Position numbers and translations under genes: made by a program | Assembly: GCA_031548435.1 (NCBI GenBank) | Contig: JAVBRA010000014.1 | Span: 1-64,000, forward strand | Direction of reading: 5' to 3' | Length of the DNA: 64,000 nucleotides | From: JAVBRA01 sp031548435 | GTDB taxonomy: Bacteria > Bacteroidota > Bacteroidia > Bacteroidales > Rikenellaceae | Notes under the pieces: model-generated | The model's database searches: none | What the model was told of the DNA's origin: nothing | The model's input: the letters and a program-made list of their open reading frames with translations, nothing else | Part shown: positions 1 through 6,850 of the stretch, in pieces | Numbering within the stretch: position 1 is the stretch's first letter | Layout: every line of letters starts with the position of its first letter

Positions 1-68
1 TTGCCGAGCATCTGGGCCAGCTCAAGCAGTCCCGATTTGTTCTTGATGATCTTCTGTTGTGTGGTCAT
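1..68 (-). CDS. IS481-family transposase, N-terminal fragment (runs off the window)
   Basis: Only the first 22 codons are visible, on the minus strand from ATG at 68. They read MTTQQKIIKNKSGLLELAQM followed by LG. From memory this matches the start of Bacteroidetes IS481-type transposases, whose N-terminal helix-turn-helix normally continues with a Leu-Gly-Asn segment and is followed by a DDE integrase core. The catalytic domain lies outside the window, so it cannot be said whether the copy is intact. The family call rests on this short N-terminal signature only. Confidence 0.5.
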   Translation of the reverse strand, partial: MTTQQKIIKNKSGLLELAQMLG

Positions 69-135
69 AACTTCAATCTTTTCAGTTAGTGAATTTAGTA
101 ATTTTTATTCCTAACTGTCAGATTAAGTCGTGACT
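1..135 (-). mobile_element. End of an IS481-type insertion sequence (partial)
   Basis: The window opens inside a reverse-strand transposase reading frame whose start codon is at 66-68. Outside it lies an A/T-rich non-coding end. An imperfect inverted-repeat-like motif (key run CTGTCAGATTAAGTCGTGAC at 115-134) probably marks the terminal repeat, so the element likely stops near 135; that boundary is inferred, because the other end is outside the window. IS481 elements typically carry one DDE transposase and short terminal repeats. Confidence 0.5.
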
Positions 136-288
136 AATTCAAATCAAAAGAGATAACGGCGGGTTCGATATTCGTTTTCCGCTCAATGAAGCCGATCAGA
201 AATGGTCGGCTTTTTTGTGAGCATGTCTTGTCTGCAAAAACAACCGGCCGCATCGAAACAATACGGGCCGGTTGTTTTTGCGGGGTGT

Positions 289-993
289 TCAGTACGTGAA
301 GTCGAGCTTGCCCGATTCGTCGTATTGCTTCCATTGGCCCGCGGCTTCTCCGTTTTCGTATTGGCCTTGTTCGGCCATATTTCCGTTTTCGTGGTAGCTT
401 TCGTACGGGCCGTCGAGAATGCCGTTGGCATAAACGGCTTTGACGTGCAACTTGCCGCTCTCGTAATAGCTGCGGTAGGGGCCGGTCAGTTCGTCATTGC
501 GGTAGGTGGCTTTTGATTGCAGGCGGCCGTTGGGCCAGAACGTCTTGCGGACGCCGTTTTCGCCCCCGTCCTTGTAGTGGTGGATGTGCCACACCTTGCC
601 GTTGGAGTAGAAATAGCAGCGGCGCGTGCCGTGCAGCTGGTCGTTCTTGAGGCGGGCCTTGAATTCGATGTCGCCATTGTCGAACCAGGCGCGGTAGCGG
701 CCCTGTTTTTTCCCCATTACGTATTGCGTTTCCCACTTGATCCGGGTGCGCTCCCGGTCGTAATAGCCCCGGAAATAGCCGTGGGCCACTCCGTTCACCA
801 TCTCGATGCTCATGTATTCGTTGGTGTTGGTGGTCATGTCCTGAAGGATGCCGGTGAACGGTTGGTCGGTGTAGATGTCGTAGTAGATCGAATCGGCGCC
901 CCGTTGTTCGAGCTCATGAAGAGTGGCTGTTTTCTGGGCGAAAGTCGGCATGGCTGCCAGTATCAGCAGCAGGCACAGGATGAATGTTCGCAT
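289..993 (-). CDS. Exported MORN-repeat (YwqK-like) protein
   Basis: A 234-residue protein beginning with a clear signal peptide (MRTFILCLLLILAAMPTFAQ), which decides the start at 993 rather than an in-frame start 51 bases upstream. The body from about residue 60 is a run of MORN_2/YwqK-type repeats of the form Y-x-x-G-x-L/M-x-x-x-x-x-Y-x-x-G-x-x-x-G, for example around the segments ending GPYRSYYESGKL and GPYESYHENGNM. Such repeats form beta-hairpin arrays; YwqK is named as an antitoxin in Bacillus, but the exported Bacteroidetes versions have no established function. It is monocistronic, with its own TATCTTTG promoter element. Function unknown; the fold assignment is firm. Confidence 0.8.
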   Translation of the reverse strand: MRTFILCLLLILAAMPTFAQKTATLHELEQRGADSIYYDIYTDQPFTGILQDMTTNTNEYMSIEMVNGVAHGYFRGYYDRERTRIKWETQYVMGKKQGRYRAWFDNGDIEFKARLKNDQLHGTRRCYFYSNGKVWHIHHYKDGGENGVRKTFWPNGRLQSKATYRNDELTGPYRSYYESGKLHVKAVYANGILDGPYESYHENGNMAEQGQYENGEAAGQWKQYDESGKLDFTY

Positions 994-1014
994 CGTTTGG
1001 TTTTTGAGTTTGGA

Positions 1015-1048
1015 CAAAGATAAAAAATCCCGGACATACAACAATGTC
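1015..1048 (-). promoter_or_regulatory. Promoter of the MORN-repeat gene, overlapping the upstream terminator
   Basis: Reading the minus strand, TATCTTTG (1015-1022) matches the Bacteroidetes -7 consensus TAnnTTTG. A TTG lies 19 bases upstream within the loop of the terminator hairpin of the preceding gene. The spacing matches the phylum consensus (TTG, 19-21 bases, TAnnTTTG). Confidence 0.6.
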
Positions 1049-1061
1049 CGGGATTTTTTAT
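1022..1061 (-). terminator. Bidirectional-looking intrinsic terminator after the L,D-transpeptidase gene
   Basis: Perfect inverted repeat: AAAAAATCCCGGACAT (1023-1038) and its complement after a 6-base loop, ending in a T run. It lies 12 bases past the stop codon of the minus-strand gene at 1073-1762. Confidence 0.85.
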
Positions 1062-1072
1062 GAGAATTGTTT

Positions 1073-1762
1073 TTACGATGCGGAAACGGCCGACCGGGCC
1101 AGCACCGGGCTTCGGGCCAGGTAGTTGTTGTCGTTGGCGTAGATGTAGAGCAGGGTGCCCCCCTTGATCATGTCGATGATCCGGTCGTTGACCTCATAGG
1201 GCAGGGCAGGGCATCCGAAGCTGCGCCCGAGGCGGCCGGCGGTTTCGATGTACGACGGGTCGCAGTAGTCGGCGCCGTGGATCACGATCGACCGCTGGCG
1301 CGCATTGTCGTTGATTCCTTTTTCCAATCCATTGAGAATAAGCGAGTAGCCGTTGTCTCCCTGGTAGGTGAAGTCGGTGAGGTAGAAGCCCAGCGAACTT
1401 TTATGCGATCCGTTTTTGTTCGAGAACGAAGTGGCGTAATTCTCGCCGCTCGCTTTGCCGTGCGCAACCAACGACGAGATAAGCAGTTTGCGGTTGGCCA
1501 CGTCGAACACGAAAAGCCGCTCCTGGGTCGAGGGTTTGGTGAAATCGATAAGCGTAATGATGTTCTTTTTTTTGACCGTGACGGTGTTATAGCCCTCGAC
1601 CGCCTGTTCGAAAGCGCGGTAGCTGACCTTGCCGTCGAGGTTCATGTCGGTATAGAGCTGTTGGCAGTCGGTGGCGGGCGTCTCGGCCGGATCGTTGCCG
1701 GTGAGGGTGAAATAACCGGTCGGGAAAAACAGGGCGGACAGCAGGACAATAAATTTCTTCAT
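1073..1762 (-). CDS. Exported L,D-transpeptidase catalytic-domain protein (YkuD_2 type)
   Basis: A 229-residue protein with an N-terminal signal segment (residues 1-20). The catalytic signature is visible in two blocks: IVIHGADYC (about residues 155-163) and SFGCPALP (about 178-185), holding the His and the nucleophilic Cys typical of the murein L,D-transpeptidase catalytic domain family PF13645. Members of this family occur as single exported domains in Bacteroidetes and are presumed to act on peptidoglycan stem peptides in the periplasm; direct activity data are scarce. It is a single-gene unit followed by a strong terminator. The next L,D-transpeptidase-type gene (2136-3149) is on the same strand but belongs to a different subfamily, so this is a pair of related functions rather than a duplication. 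Confidence 0.85.
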   Translation of the reverse strand: MKKFIVLLSALFFPTGYFTLTGNDPAETPATDCQQLYTDMNLDGKVSYRAFEQAVEGYNTVTVKKKNIITLIDFTKPSTQERLFVFDVANRKLLISSLVAHGKASGENYATSFSNKNGSHKSSLGFYLTDFTYQGDNGYSLILNGLEKGINDNARQRSIVIHGADYCDPSYIETAGRLGRSFGCPALPYEVNDRIIDMIKGGTLLYIYANDNNYLARSPVLARSAVSAS

Positions 1763-2135
1763 ACCGGGAGGGAATGGGTTATCAATTTATAAACGCAATT
1801 TCCCCGAATATGGTACTTTTCGGGTAAGAAATTTTCCCGTGTTGTTGGGTGACGGATTTCCACATCGCCGCATTCGTCTGGAAATGATGTGAATGCGACG
1901 TGTTTTCCGGACAGCCCCATACAACAATTACTCCGAGTAGGTGCAGCAAGGCATCCACAGGGCTTTGTTCTCAAAAAATGCGATTGAAAAATTTGGGGGA
2001 TATATCATTTCGGGGTAAGCGCGGCGGCTCGCCTGCAAGCAGGAGCGGCACTGGCCCCGGAATCGGCAGGAACGCCCCGAAGACACAATGGATCGAACAA
2101 AGAAGCCCCCCCCAAAAAAAACGGAGGCCGGAGCT
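1763..2135. other. Intergenic stretch without a supported gene
   Basis: About 370 bases. A small hairpin (CGCATTC at 1869-1875 with GAATGCG some 15 bases later) and a slippery tract of eight C followed by eight A (about 2106-2121) are the only structures seen. On the minus strand the A tract reads as a T run just after the stop of the gene ending at 2136 and may serve as its terminator. Short open frames here lack coding character. Confidence 0.5.
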
Positions 2136-3149
2136 CTATTCGATGATGAAAACCAGCGATTGTTGCACGGGGGCCCAGTTGAACACGAACTGTGCATGCG
2201 AGGTGGCGTTGCGCACGCACATATGTGATCTGGGGGTGGTGCCCAGCGAGTAGCTGTATTCGTAAAAATCGGTGGCCTCGGGGTTTTTGATCGGCACTCC
2301 GTGGATGTAGGCGCCCTTGCAGAAGCGGCTGGCGTAAGGGGCGAACCCCTCGATTTCGGTGGTGCCGTCGGCGTAGTAGAACATTTTGAGCGTGCGGTCC
2401 TGGATCACGAAGATGCCCAGCGGCGTCTCCTGCATGTAGGGCGGTCGGTGGACGCCCGTGGTGGCGGGGTTCATGCTGCGCACCAGCCATTTGTAGTCGA
2501 CTTTTTCGAGCGTGGCGATGTTCTGGTTGGTACGGTCGACGAAAATCACATGGTCGAACGCCAGCGTGTCGATGTCGATCACCCTGACGTACCGTTTGGG
2601 GACGATCCATTCGCCGCCGATATGCACCGGTGCGATCCGCATATCGGCCGAATCGTTTTCATAGGCCAGCACCTTCACCAGCGAACCGTCGAGCCCGTAA
2701 CGCCCGGGGATGGAGTCGCCGGGGGAGTAGAGCGGGGCGCTCTGGTATTTCTCGACCCCGAAGGCGTCCTGCATCCGGTTGTAGCTGTCGATGCTCCAGT
2801 TGCGGGCCGCCGGGGCCTCGCCGTTGCGGTTGCTCTTGTTCTGGATGATGCCCCAGGTGCTTTTGCGGCGTTGTATCGAATCGACGATGTGCAGTCCGGC
2901 CTCGATCTTCTCCCACTGGAACCGGCGCACGGTGTCCTTGTAAGGATAAATGTCGGCCAGGGTATATTTGTCGTAGAGCAGCGCTTTCTCGACGTACATG
3001 ACGATTTTGCGTTCGCCGGCATGGGAAGTCGTTGATCCGGCCTGTAGTTTGGGCCGGCTGTATGTGGCGAGTTCGGGCTGTCGCATTTTGCCCGTGCACG
3101 AAAGCAGGGTGGCAGCGGCGGCGAGGGTGAGTAGGGTGTTGGTCTTCAC
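2136..3149 (-). CDS. L,D-transpeptidase family lipoprotein (YkuD)
   Basis: A 337-residue protein. Residues 1-18 form a lipoprotein signal with lipobox LLSC, so it is probably anchored in a membrane on the periplasmic side. The C-terminal third carries a YkuD-like catalytic region: an early block ETPLGIFVIQDR, a His block (YIHGVP) and SHMCVRNA with the presumed nucleophilic Cys. This family forms 3-3 crosslinks or attaches proteins to peptidoglycan; which one applies here cannot be told. The N-terminal 200 residues resemble nothing recognised. It is transcribed from a well-formed promoter about 70 bases upstream and appears monocistronic. A poly-T tract (minus strand) follows the stop. Confidence 0.8.
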   Translation of the reverse strand: MKTNTLLTLAAAATLLSCTGKMRQPELATYSRPKLQAGSTTSHAGERKIVMYVEKALLYDKYTLADIYPYKDTVRRFQWEKIEAGLHIVDSIQRRKSTWGIIQNKSNRNGEAPAARNWSIDSYNRMQDAFGVEKYQSAPLYSPGDSIPGRYGLDGSLVKVLAYENDSADMRIAPVHIGGEWIVPKRYVRVIDIDTLAFDHVIFVDRTNQNIATLEKVDYKWLVRSMNPATTGVHRPPYMQETPLGIFVIQDRTLKMFYYADGTTEIEGFAPYASRFCKGAYIHGVPIKNPEATDFYEYSYSLGTTPRSHMCVRNATSHAQFVFNWAPVQQSLVFIIE

Positions 3150-3215
3150 GTGGCGTTGGCGTTTCTGTTGTATGTTTTACCGGTTTTTGCAACCGGTATC
3201 CGGTAAAATTTGCTG

Positions 3216-3245
3216 CAAAGATATTGTTATTTGGGGTTTTGGCAA
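3216..3245 (-). promoter_or_regulatory. Consensus Bacteroidetes promoter for the YkuD lipoprotein gene
   Basis: On the minus strand, TTG (3243-3245), a 19-base spacer, then TATCTTTG (3216-3223). Both elements and spacing match the consensus exactly. Confidence 0.85.
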
Positions 3246-3266
3246 GAAATTCGAAGTTTTCGTGAC

Positions 3267-3539
3267 CATCATGGAAGTTACCTGTGCTCAAACTGCTATA
3301 TGGTTAAGCCCGGCAACGAGGGTCTCTACATCCCCGAGGCCCGTGCCAATGCGGCTATCTTGGGCGCGACTCAGATCGGTGCTGCCGACGTACCGGGTGC
3401 CCGGGTCTTTTGTGCCGACATTCCCGCAGGTGTAATCAAATGGAGCTGGCATATCTGGGTTGTTGATGATAAGGACGTTATCGAACTCGGAGCGGGAACA
3501 GATAATAAATGGAAGGGGGAACAATTATGTTGTTTCTAA
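3267..3539 (+). pseudogene. C-terminal fragment of a secreted Bacteroidetes surface protein
   Basis: An open stretch of about 90 codons without a credible start. It includes SNCYMVKPGNEGLYIPEA and KWSWHIWVVDD. The first resembles the 'NCYIV-P-G-Y-P' block and the second the 'LWSWHIWV-D' block found together near the C terminus of large fimbrillin/BACON-type surface proteins of this phylum. The rest of such a protein is absent on the 5' side, where the divergent promoter at 3216-3245 intervenes. It abuts the degenerate tRNA repeat at 3545, which suggests a leftover from an integrated island. The name is from remembered motifs, not a search. Confidence 0.55.
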
Positions 3540-3544
3540 AGAAA

Positions 3545-3624
3545 AAGCACCTGCAGATAATTCTGCAAGTGCTTTATTCACAATCTGCTCTTCAGCCGGG
3601 GCTTGAATCTGGAACCCCTGATTT
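3545..3624 (-). repeat. Degenerate second copy of the tRNA-Asn 3' end plus its terminator
   Basis: Positions 3588-3624 repeat the last ~37 nt of the tRNA-Asn gene (4180-4216) with a few substitutions and small deletions. The adjoining hairpin at 3545-3574 (arms AAGCAC/GTGCTT) matches the tRNA terminator at 4137-4166. Same orientation, 592 bases apart. This is the geometry left by integration into the 3' end of a tRNA gene. Confidence 0.75.
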
Positions 3625-4136
3625 TTTTAAGCGGGGGATTAAATCCGTTTGAAAGTATTTTGTTCTCGCTCTTTCCTTCTGCGACGTTTTTTCCGATCGG
3701 AGGCAATGGAAATGAGTATGATGCCGACAGGCAACACAAACAGATAAAGAAATCCTACGACTTGACCGAAATCAAACATGGTTCAACTAATTAATTTTCA
3801 CAAAAATACGAAATAAAAACGACATGGCAGAATAAAAAATATAATTCTGAGAATAGAAGTGAGATATTCTGACGCGTTGAATCAGATATCATAGATTGCT
3901 GGATTGATTCAAGAACAACTTAAGAGAAGGGTAATAGATGCCCCATCATCCACAATTCGTTCCATTCATATCCATACCGGTGGCGAAGATCATCTGCGGG
4001 AATTTGGGAACATGATCCGCCGCGGATTCTTGTTTTTGATGTCAAGACAGAGCCTTTATCTGCATCTTAGTGAATTCTTCCTGAAAGCATTAAAATTCCC
4101 CGTATTTTACCCGCTTCTTGAGGGGGTAAAACAAAA
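3625..4136. other. A/T-rich decayed stretch between the two tRNA 3' ends
   Basis: About 510 bases with lower G+C than the surroundings. One open frame of 82 codons (3904-4152, +) exists but runs into the tRNA terminator and shows no family resemblance; it is not called as a gene. No integrase or recombinase remains. It is best read as the remnant of an excised or decayed island. Confidence 0.45.
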
Positions 4137-4166
4137 AAGCACCTACAAATGATTTTGTAAGTGCTT
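4137..4166 (-). terminator. Intrinsic terminator of tRNA-Asn
   Basis: On the minus strand, hairpin arms AAGCAC/GTGCTT with an inner ACAAA/TTTGT stem, followed by TTTTTTGTTTT. It sits 13 bases past the tRNA 3' end. Confidence 0.8.
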
Positions 4167-4179
4167 GATTTGCAGTTTG

Positions 4180-4254
4180 CTCTTCAGCCAGGACTTGAAC
4201 CTGGGACCCCCTGATTAACAGTCAGGTGCTCTAACCGACTGAGCTACTGAAGAG
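4180..4254 (-). tRNA. tRNA-Asn (anticodon GTT)
   Basis: A 75-nt cloverleaf on the minus strand: acceptor stem CTCTTCA/TGAAGAG, D stem GCTC/GAGC, anticodon stem CCTGA/TCAGG around loop CTGTTAA (anticodon GTT), T stem CCAGG/CCTGG with loop TTCAAGT. CCA is not encoded. A partial copy of its 3' end lies at 3588-3624. Confidence 0.95.
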
Positions 4255-4342
4255 TGTTTTGGTGTTTCGTGGTGCAAATATACAGCTATTTTTGTTCGGT
4301 GCAAAAAAAATAGCCAGAATTTATCTCTTTTTGTTGCCGCCG

Positions 4343-5368
4343 TTAGAAGAACTCCTCGCGGTAGCAGTAGGTATTGCGGTAATTTTCAAACAATTCGGGA
4401 TGCTGTTTGAGGTGGTCGCTGTCGGAAAAAATATCGCGGAAACGAGCGGCATTTTTTTCGAGATAAGCCCAATTTACCTCTTTCATCCCTTTTTGCGGCG
4501 GAATGTCCGGCGGATACCATCCCTCGATGGGCAGCCCCAGAAACGCGGCGGCGGCGTTGACCGCCATGGCCGTGCCGTTGGCCTTGCCCTGGATCGAATA
4601 GCCGGCGATGTGCGGCGTGGCGAGGATGGCACGGGCAAGCAGTTCCTGATCGACGGCCGGCTCGTTCTCCCACACGTCGACGGCTGCTGTCAGCCGGCCC
4701 CTGGCGATGGTTTTGACAAGGGCGGCGGTGTCGGCGACCTCGCCCCGCGAGGTGTTGATGAACGCGGCTCCGGGTTTCATGGCCCGGAAAAACCCGCTGT
4801 CGGCCAGGTGGAATGTCCTGTGCGCGCCCGAGAGCGACAGCGGCGTGTGGAGCGTCACCACGTCGGAGTGCATGAGCAGGTATTCGAGCTTGATGGTTCC
4901 GGGCAGGGTGCCCGCTTCGTGGCGCGGAGGGTCGCAACACAGCACATCCATGCCGATCCGCCGCCCCAGCTCGGCCACAAGCGACCCGACGTGCCCGACG
5001 CCGATGACCCCGAGTGTTTTGCCCGCGGGATGAAACCCGTTGCTCCGGCTAAAGGCGACAAGGGCTGCCGCCACGTATTGCAGCACTCCGCGGGCGTTGC
5101 ATCCGGCGGCGGAGGCCACCGTGATTCCGTTGTCGCGGCAGTAGTGCAGGTCGATGTGGTCGGTGCCGATGGTGGCCGTGGCGATGAAGCGTACGCGGCT
5201 CCCCTCCAGCAGCCGGCGGTCGCAGACGGTGCGCGTGCGGACGATCAGGGCGTCGGCGTCGAGGATGTCGCTCCGGGTGATGCCGCCGCCGTCCAGATAA
5301 CGAATATCGCAGCAGGGCTCGAAAACGCCCGCAAGGAAGGGGATGTTCTTGTCGGCTACTATTTTCAT
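4343..5368 (-). CDS. pdxB: 4-phosphoerythronate dehydrogenase
   Basis: A 341-residue D-2-hydroxyacid dehydrogenase. It starts MKIVADKNIPF, the characteristic PdxB N terminus, which fixes the start at 5368. The substrate domain contains ATATIGTDHID; the Rossmann domain shows GVIGVGHVG (about residues 119-127), and the catalytic His lies in TPHIAGYS. PdxB oxidises 4-phospho-D-erythronate to 3-hydroxy-4-phospho-2-oxobutanoate in the DXP-dependent pyridoxal phosphate pathway in the cytosol. At 341 residues it is slightly shorter than the E. coli enzyme but normal for Bacteroidetes. The downstream side is tRNA-Asn; the upstream neighbour, a polyprenyl synthase on the same strand, is about 150 bases away, so the two may be co-transcribed. 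Confidence 0.9.
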   Translation of the reverse strand: MKIVADKNIPFLAGVFEPCCDIRYLDGGGITRSDILDADALIVRTRTVCDRRLLEGSRVRFIATATIGTDHIDLHYCRDNGITVASAAGCNARGVLQYVAAALVAFSRSNGFHPAGKTLGVIGVGHVGSLVAELGRRIGMDVLCCDPPRHEAGTLPGTIKLEYLLMHSDVVTLHTPLSLSGAHRTFHLADSGFFRAMKPGAAFINTSRGEVADTAALVKTIARGRLTAAVDVWENEPAVDQELLARAILATPHIAGYSIQGKANGTAMAVNAAAAFLGLPIEGWYPPDIPPQKGMKEVNWAYLEKNAARFRDIFSDSDHLKQHPELFENYRNTYCYREEFF

Positions 5369-5516
5369 CTCGGATACGGACGTTTTATTTTGTTTCGGGA
5401 CTGGCCGGCAGATAAAATTTCGTTTGCCGGAAAGATCTGTTTGGGCTGTTGCTTCAAAGATGGAGACTCCGTGTTTTTTGTTTCCCAAAGTTGCCCGGAT
5501 CCCTGTTTTGAGGATG

Positions 5517-6488
5517 TCACTTCTTTCTGGCCAGCACATAGTCGGCCAACCCTTCGAGCGAACGTTTGCAGGCGGAGTCGGGCAGGGGGGCCAGCGCCTC
5601 CTTGGCCCGGTCGAGGTATTGCTGCGACACCTGCGCCGAGTGGTCGATGCCTCCGCCTTCGGTCACGAACCGGCGCACGGCCTCGATGTTTTTCGGGGAA
5701 ATTCCTGCCGTGCGGATCATCGACATCACCTGCCTGCGCCGCAGCAACGGGGCGTTTTCGAGGGCATGGATCAGCGGCAGGGTGATCTTGCGCTCTTTGA
5801 TGTCGTTGCCCGGGGCCTTGCCCAGGCTGTCGCCGCGGGTGTAGTCGAGCATGTCGTCCTTGATCTGGTAGGCGATGCCCATGCAGCGGGCGTATTGTTC
5901 GATGGCTTCGACCAAGGCCTGCGGCGCATCGGCCGAAAGAGCGCCCGTGACAGCGCTCGATACCAGCAGGGCCGCCGTTTTCTTTTCGATGATGCTGAAG
6001 TAAATCTGGCGCGTGGTGTTGAGTTTGCGGGCGCACTCCATCTGGATCAGTTCGCCTTCGGTGATTTGGGCGATCGACCGCGCAATCGTCTGTTGGATCT
6101 GCGGCGAGGTGTGGGCGAAGGCGATGCCGAAAATGCGGCTGAGCATGTAGTCGCCCACCAGCACGGCGTTTTTCGGCCCCCACAGCGAGTTGACCGAGCG
6201 GTTGCCGTGCCGCTGGTAAGCCTCGTCCACAATGTCGTCGTGCACGAGCGAGGCCAGGTGGATCATCTCCATCAGCGCCGCCGAATGGTGGGTTTTGGAG
6301 CACACCTGCCCGGTGGCCGCCGCGGAAAGCAACGTCAGGATGGGGCGTATCTGCTTGCCCTTGTGTTTGTTGATGTATGAAACGATGCCCGAAACGAACG
6401 GATGGTCGGAACTCATGCCCCGGTCGAGGCATTGCTCGAACAGGGGAATGTGATCGCCGATGGGCTGTTTTATTTCGTCGAGAGTCAT
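5517..6488 (-). CDS. Long-chain polyprenyl diphosphate synthase
   Basis: A 323-residue trans-isoprenyl diphosphate synthase. The first aspartate-rich motif is LVHDDIVDEA (about residues 77-86) and the second IKDDMLDY (about 205-212). The residues 4-5 positions before the first DDxxD are small (Ala, Ser), which in this family allows long chains. It condenses isopentenyl diphosphate onto an allylic primer; in a menaquinone-using anaerobe the product most likely becomes the quinone side chain. Chain length cannot be read from the sequence. The start MTLDEIKQPI at 6488 is chosen because a promoter element (TACCTTTG) lies only about 20 bases upstream, within the longer open frame. Confidence 0.88.
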   Translation of the reverse strand: MTLDEIKQPIGDHIPLFEQCLDRGMSSDHPFVSGIVSYINKHKGKQIRPILTLLSAAATGQVCSKTHHSAALMEMIHLASLVHDDIVDEAYQRHGNRSVNSLWGPKNAVLVGDYMLSRIFGIAFAHTSPQIQQTIARSIAQITEGELIQMECARKLNTTRQIYFSIIEKKTAALLVSSAVTGALSADAPQALVEAIEQYARCMGIAYQIKDDMLDYTRGDSLGKAPGNDIKERKITLPLIHALENAPLLRRRQVMSMIRTAGISPKNIEAVRRFVTEGGGIDHSAQVSQQYLDRAKEALAPLPDSACKRSLEGLADYVLARKK

Positions 6489-6506
6489 TGCGGTCGCTTG
6501 TGTGTG

Positions 6507-6514
6507 CAAAGGTA
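6507..6514 (-). promoter_or_regulatory. -7 promoter element of the polyprenyl synthase gene
   Basis: TACCTTTG on the minus strand, matching TAnnTTTG, 19 bases before the start codon. No clear TTG is found at the expected upstream spacing. Confidence 0.55.
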
Positions 6515-6597
6515 TTCCAATCGGCAGGAAAATAAAAATTCTTTGATAATTTATCAAGGGTCACACGTTTGGGATAATACAGAACCCCATCGTTTAG

Positions 6598-6672
6598 TCT
6601 GTCATCCCGAGCGGCGGTGAAGAGGTGCAGCATTGTATTTACGCTTCTTTCGCTTTCGTTCAGGGTGACAGG
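6598..6672. repeat. Intergenic palindromic repeat, copy 1
   Basis: Ends CTGTCATCCCGAGCG and its near complement ending GGTGACAG form an imperfect inverted repeat. Related copies lie at 25921-26006, 41580-41694, 55606-55672 and possibly 46190-46268. The rest of the 6489-6850 gap shows only the promoters of the flanking genes. Confidence 0.6.
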
Positions 6673-6850
6673 GGTGAAACAATAAACGGTCAAGACGGCA
6701 GAAACCGCCGATCGTTTTTGTGAAGGCGGCGTTTCGGATGAAACCAGGCACCGTTCCGCGAAAACGGCAGAAATTTTAGTGGTCGGGAGGGACGGTGCGG
6801 AAATCTCGACGATTTTTTGTTACTTTGCACCAAATTACCCTTTCCTCGCT

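Noticed and set aside
3904..4152. 82-codon open frame beside tRNA-Asn as a gene
   Set aside because: It ends inside the tRNA terminator, has no family resemblance and lies in decayed DNA.
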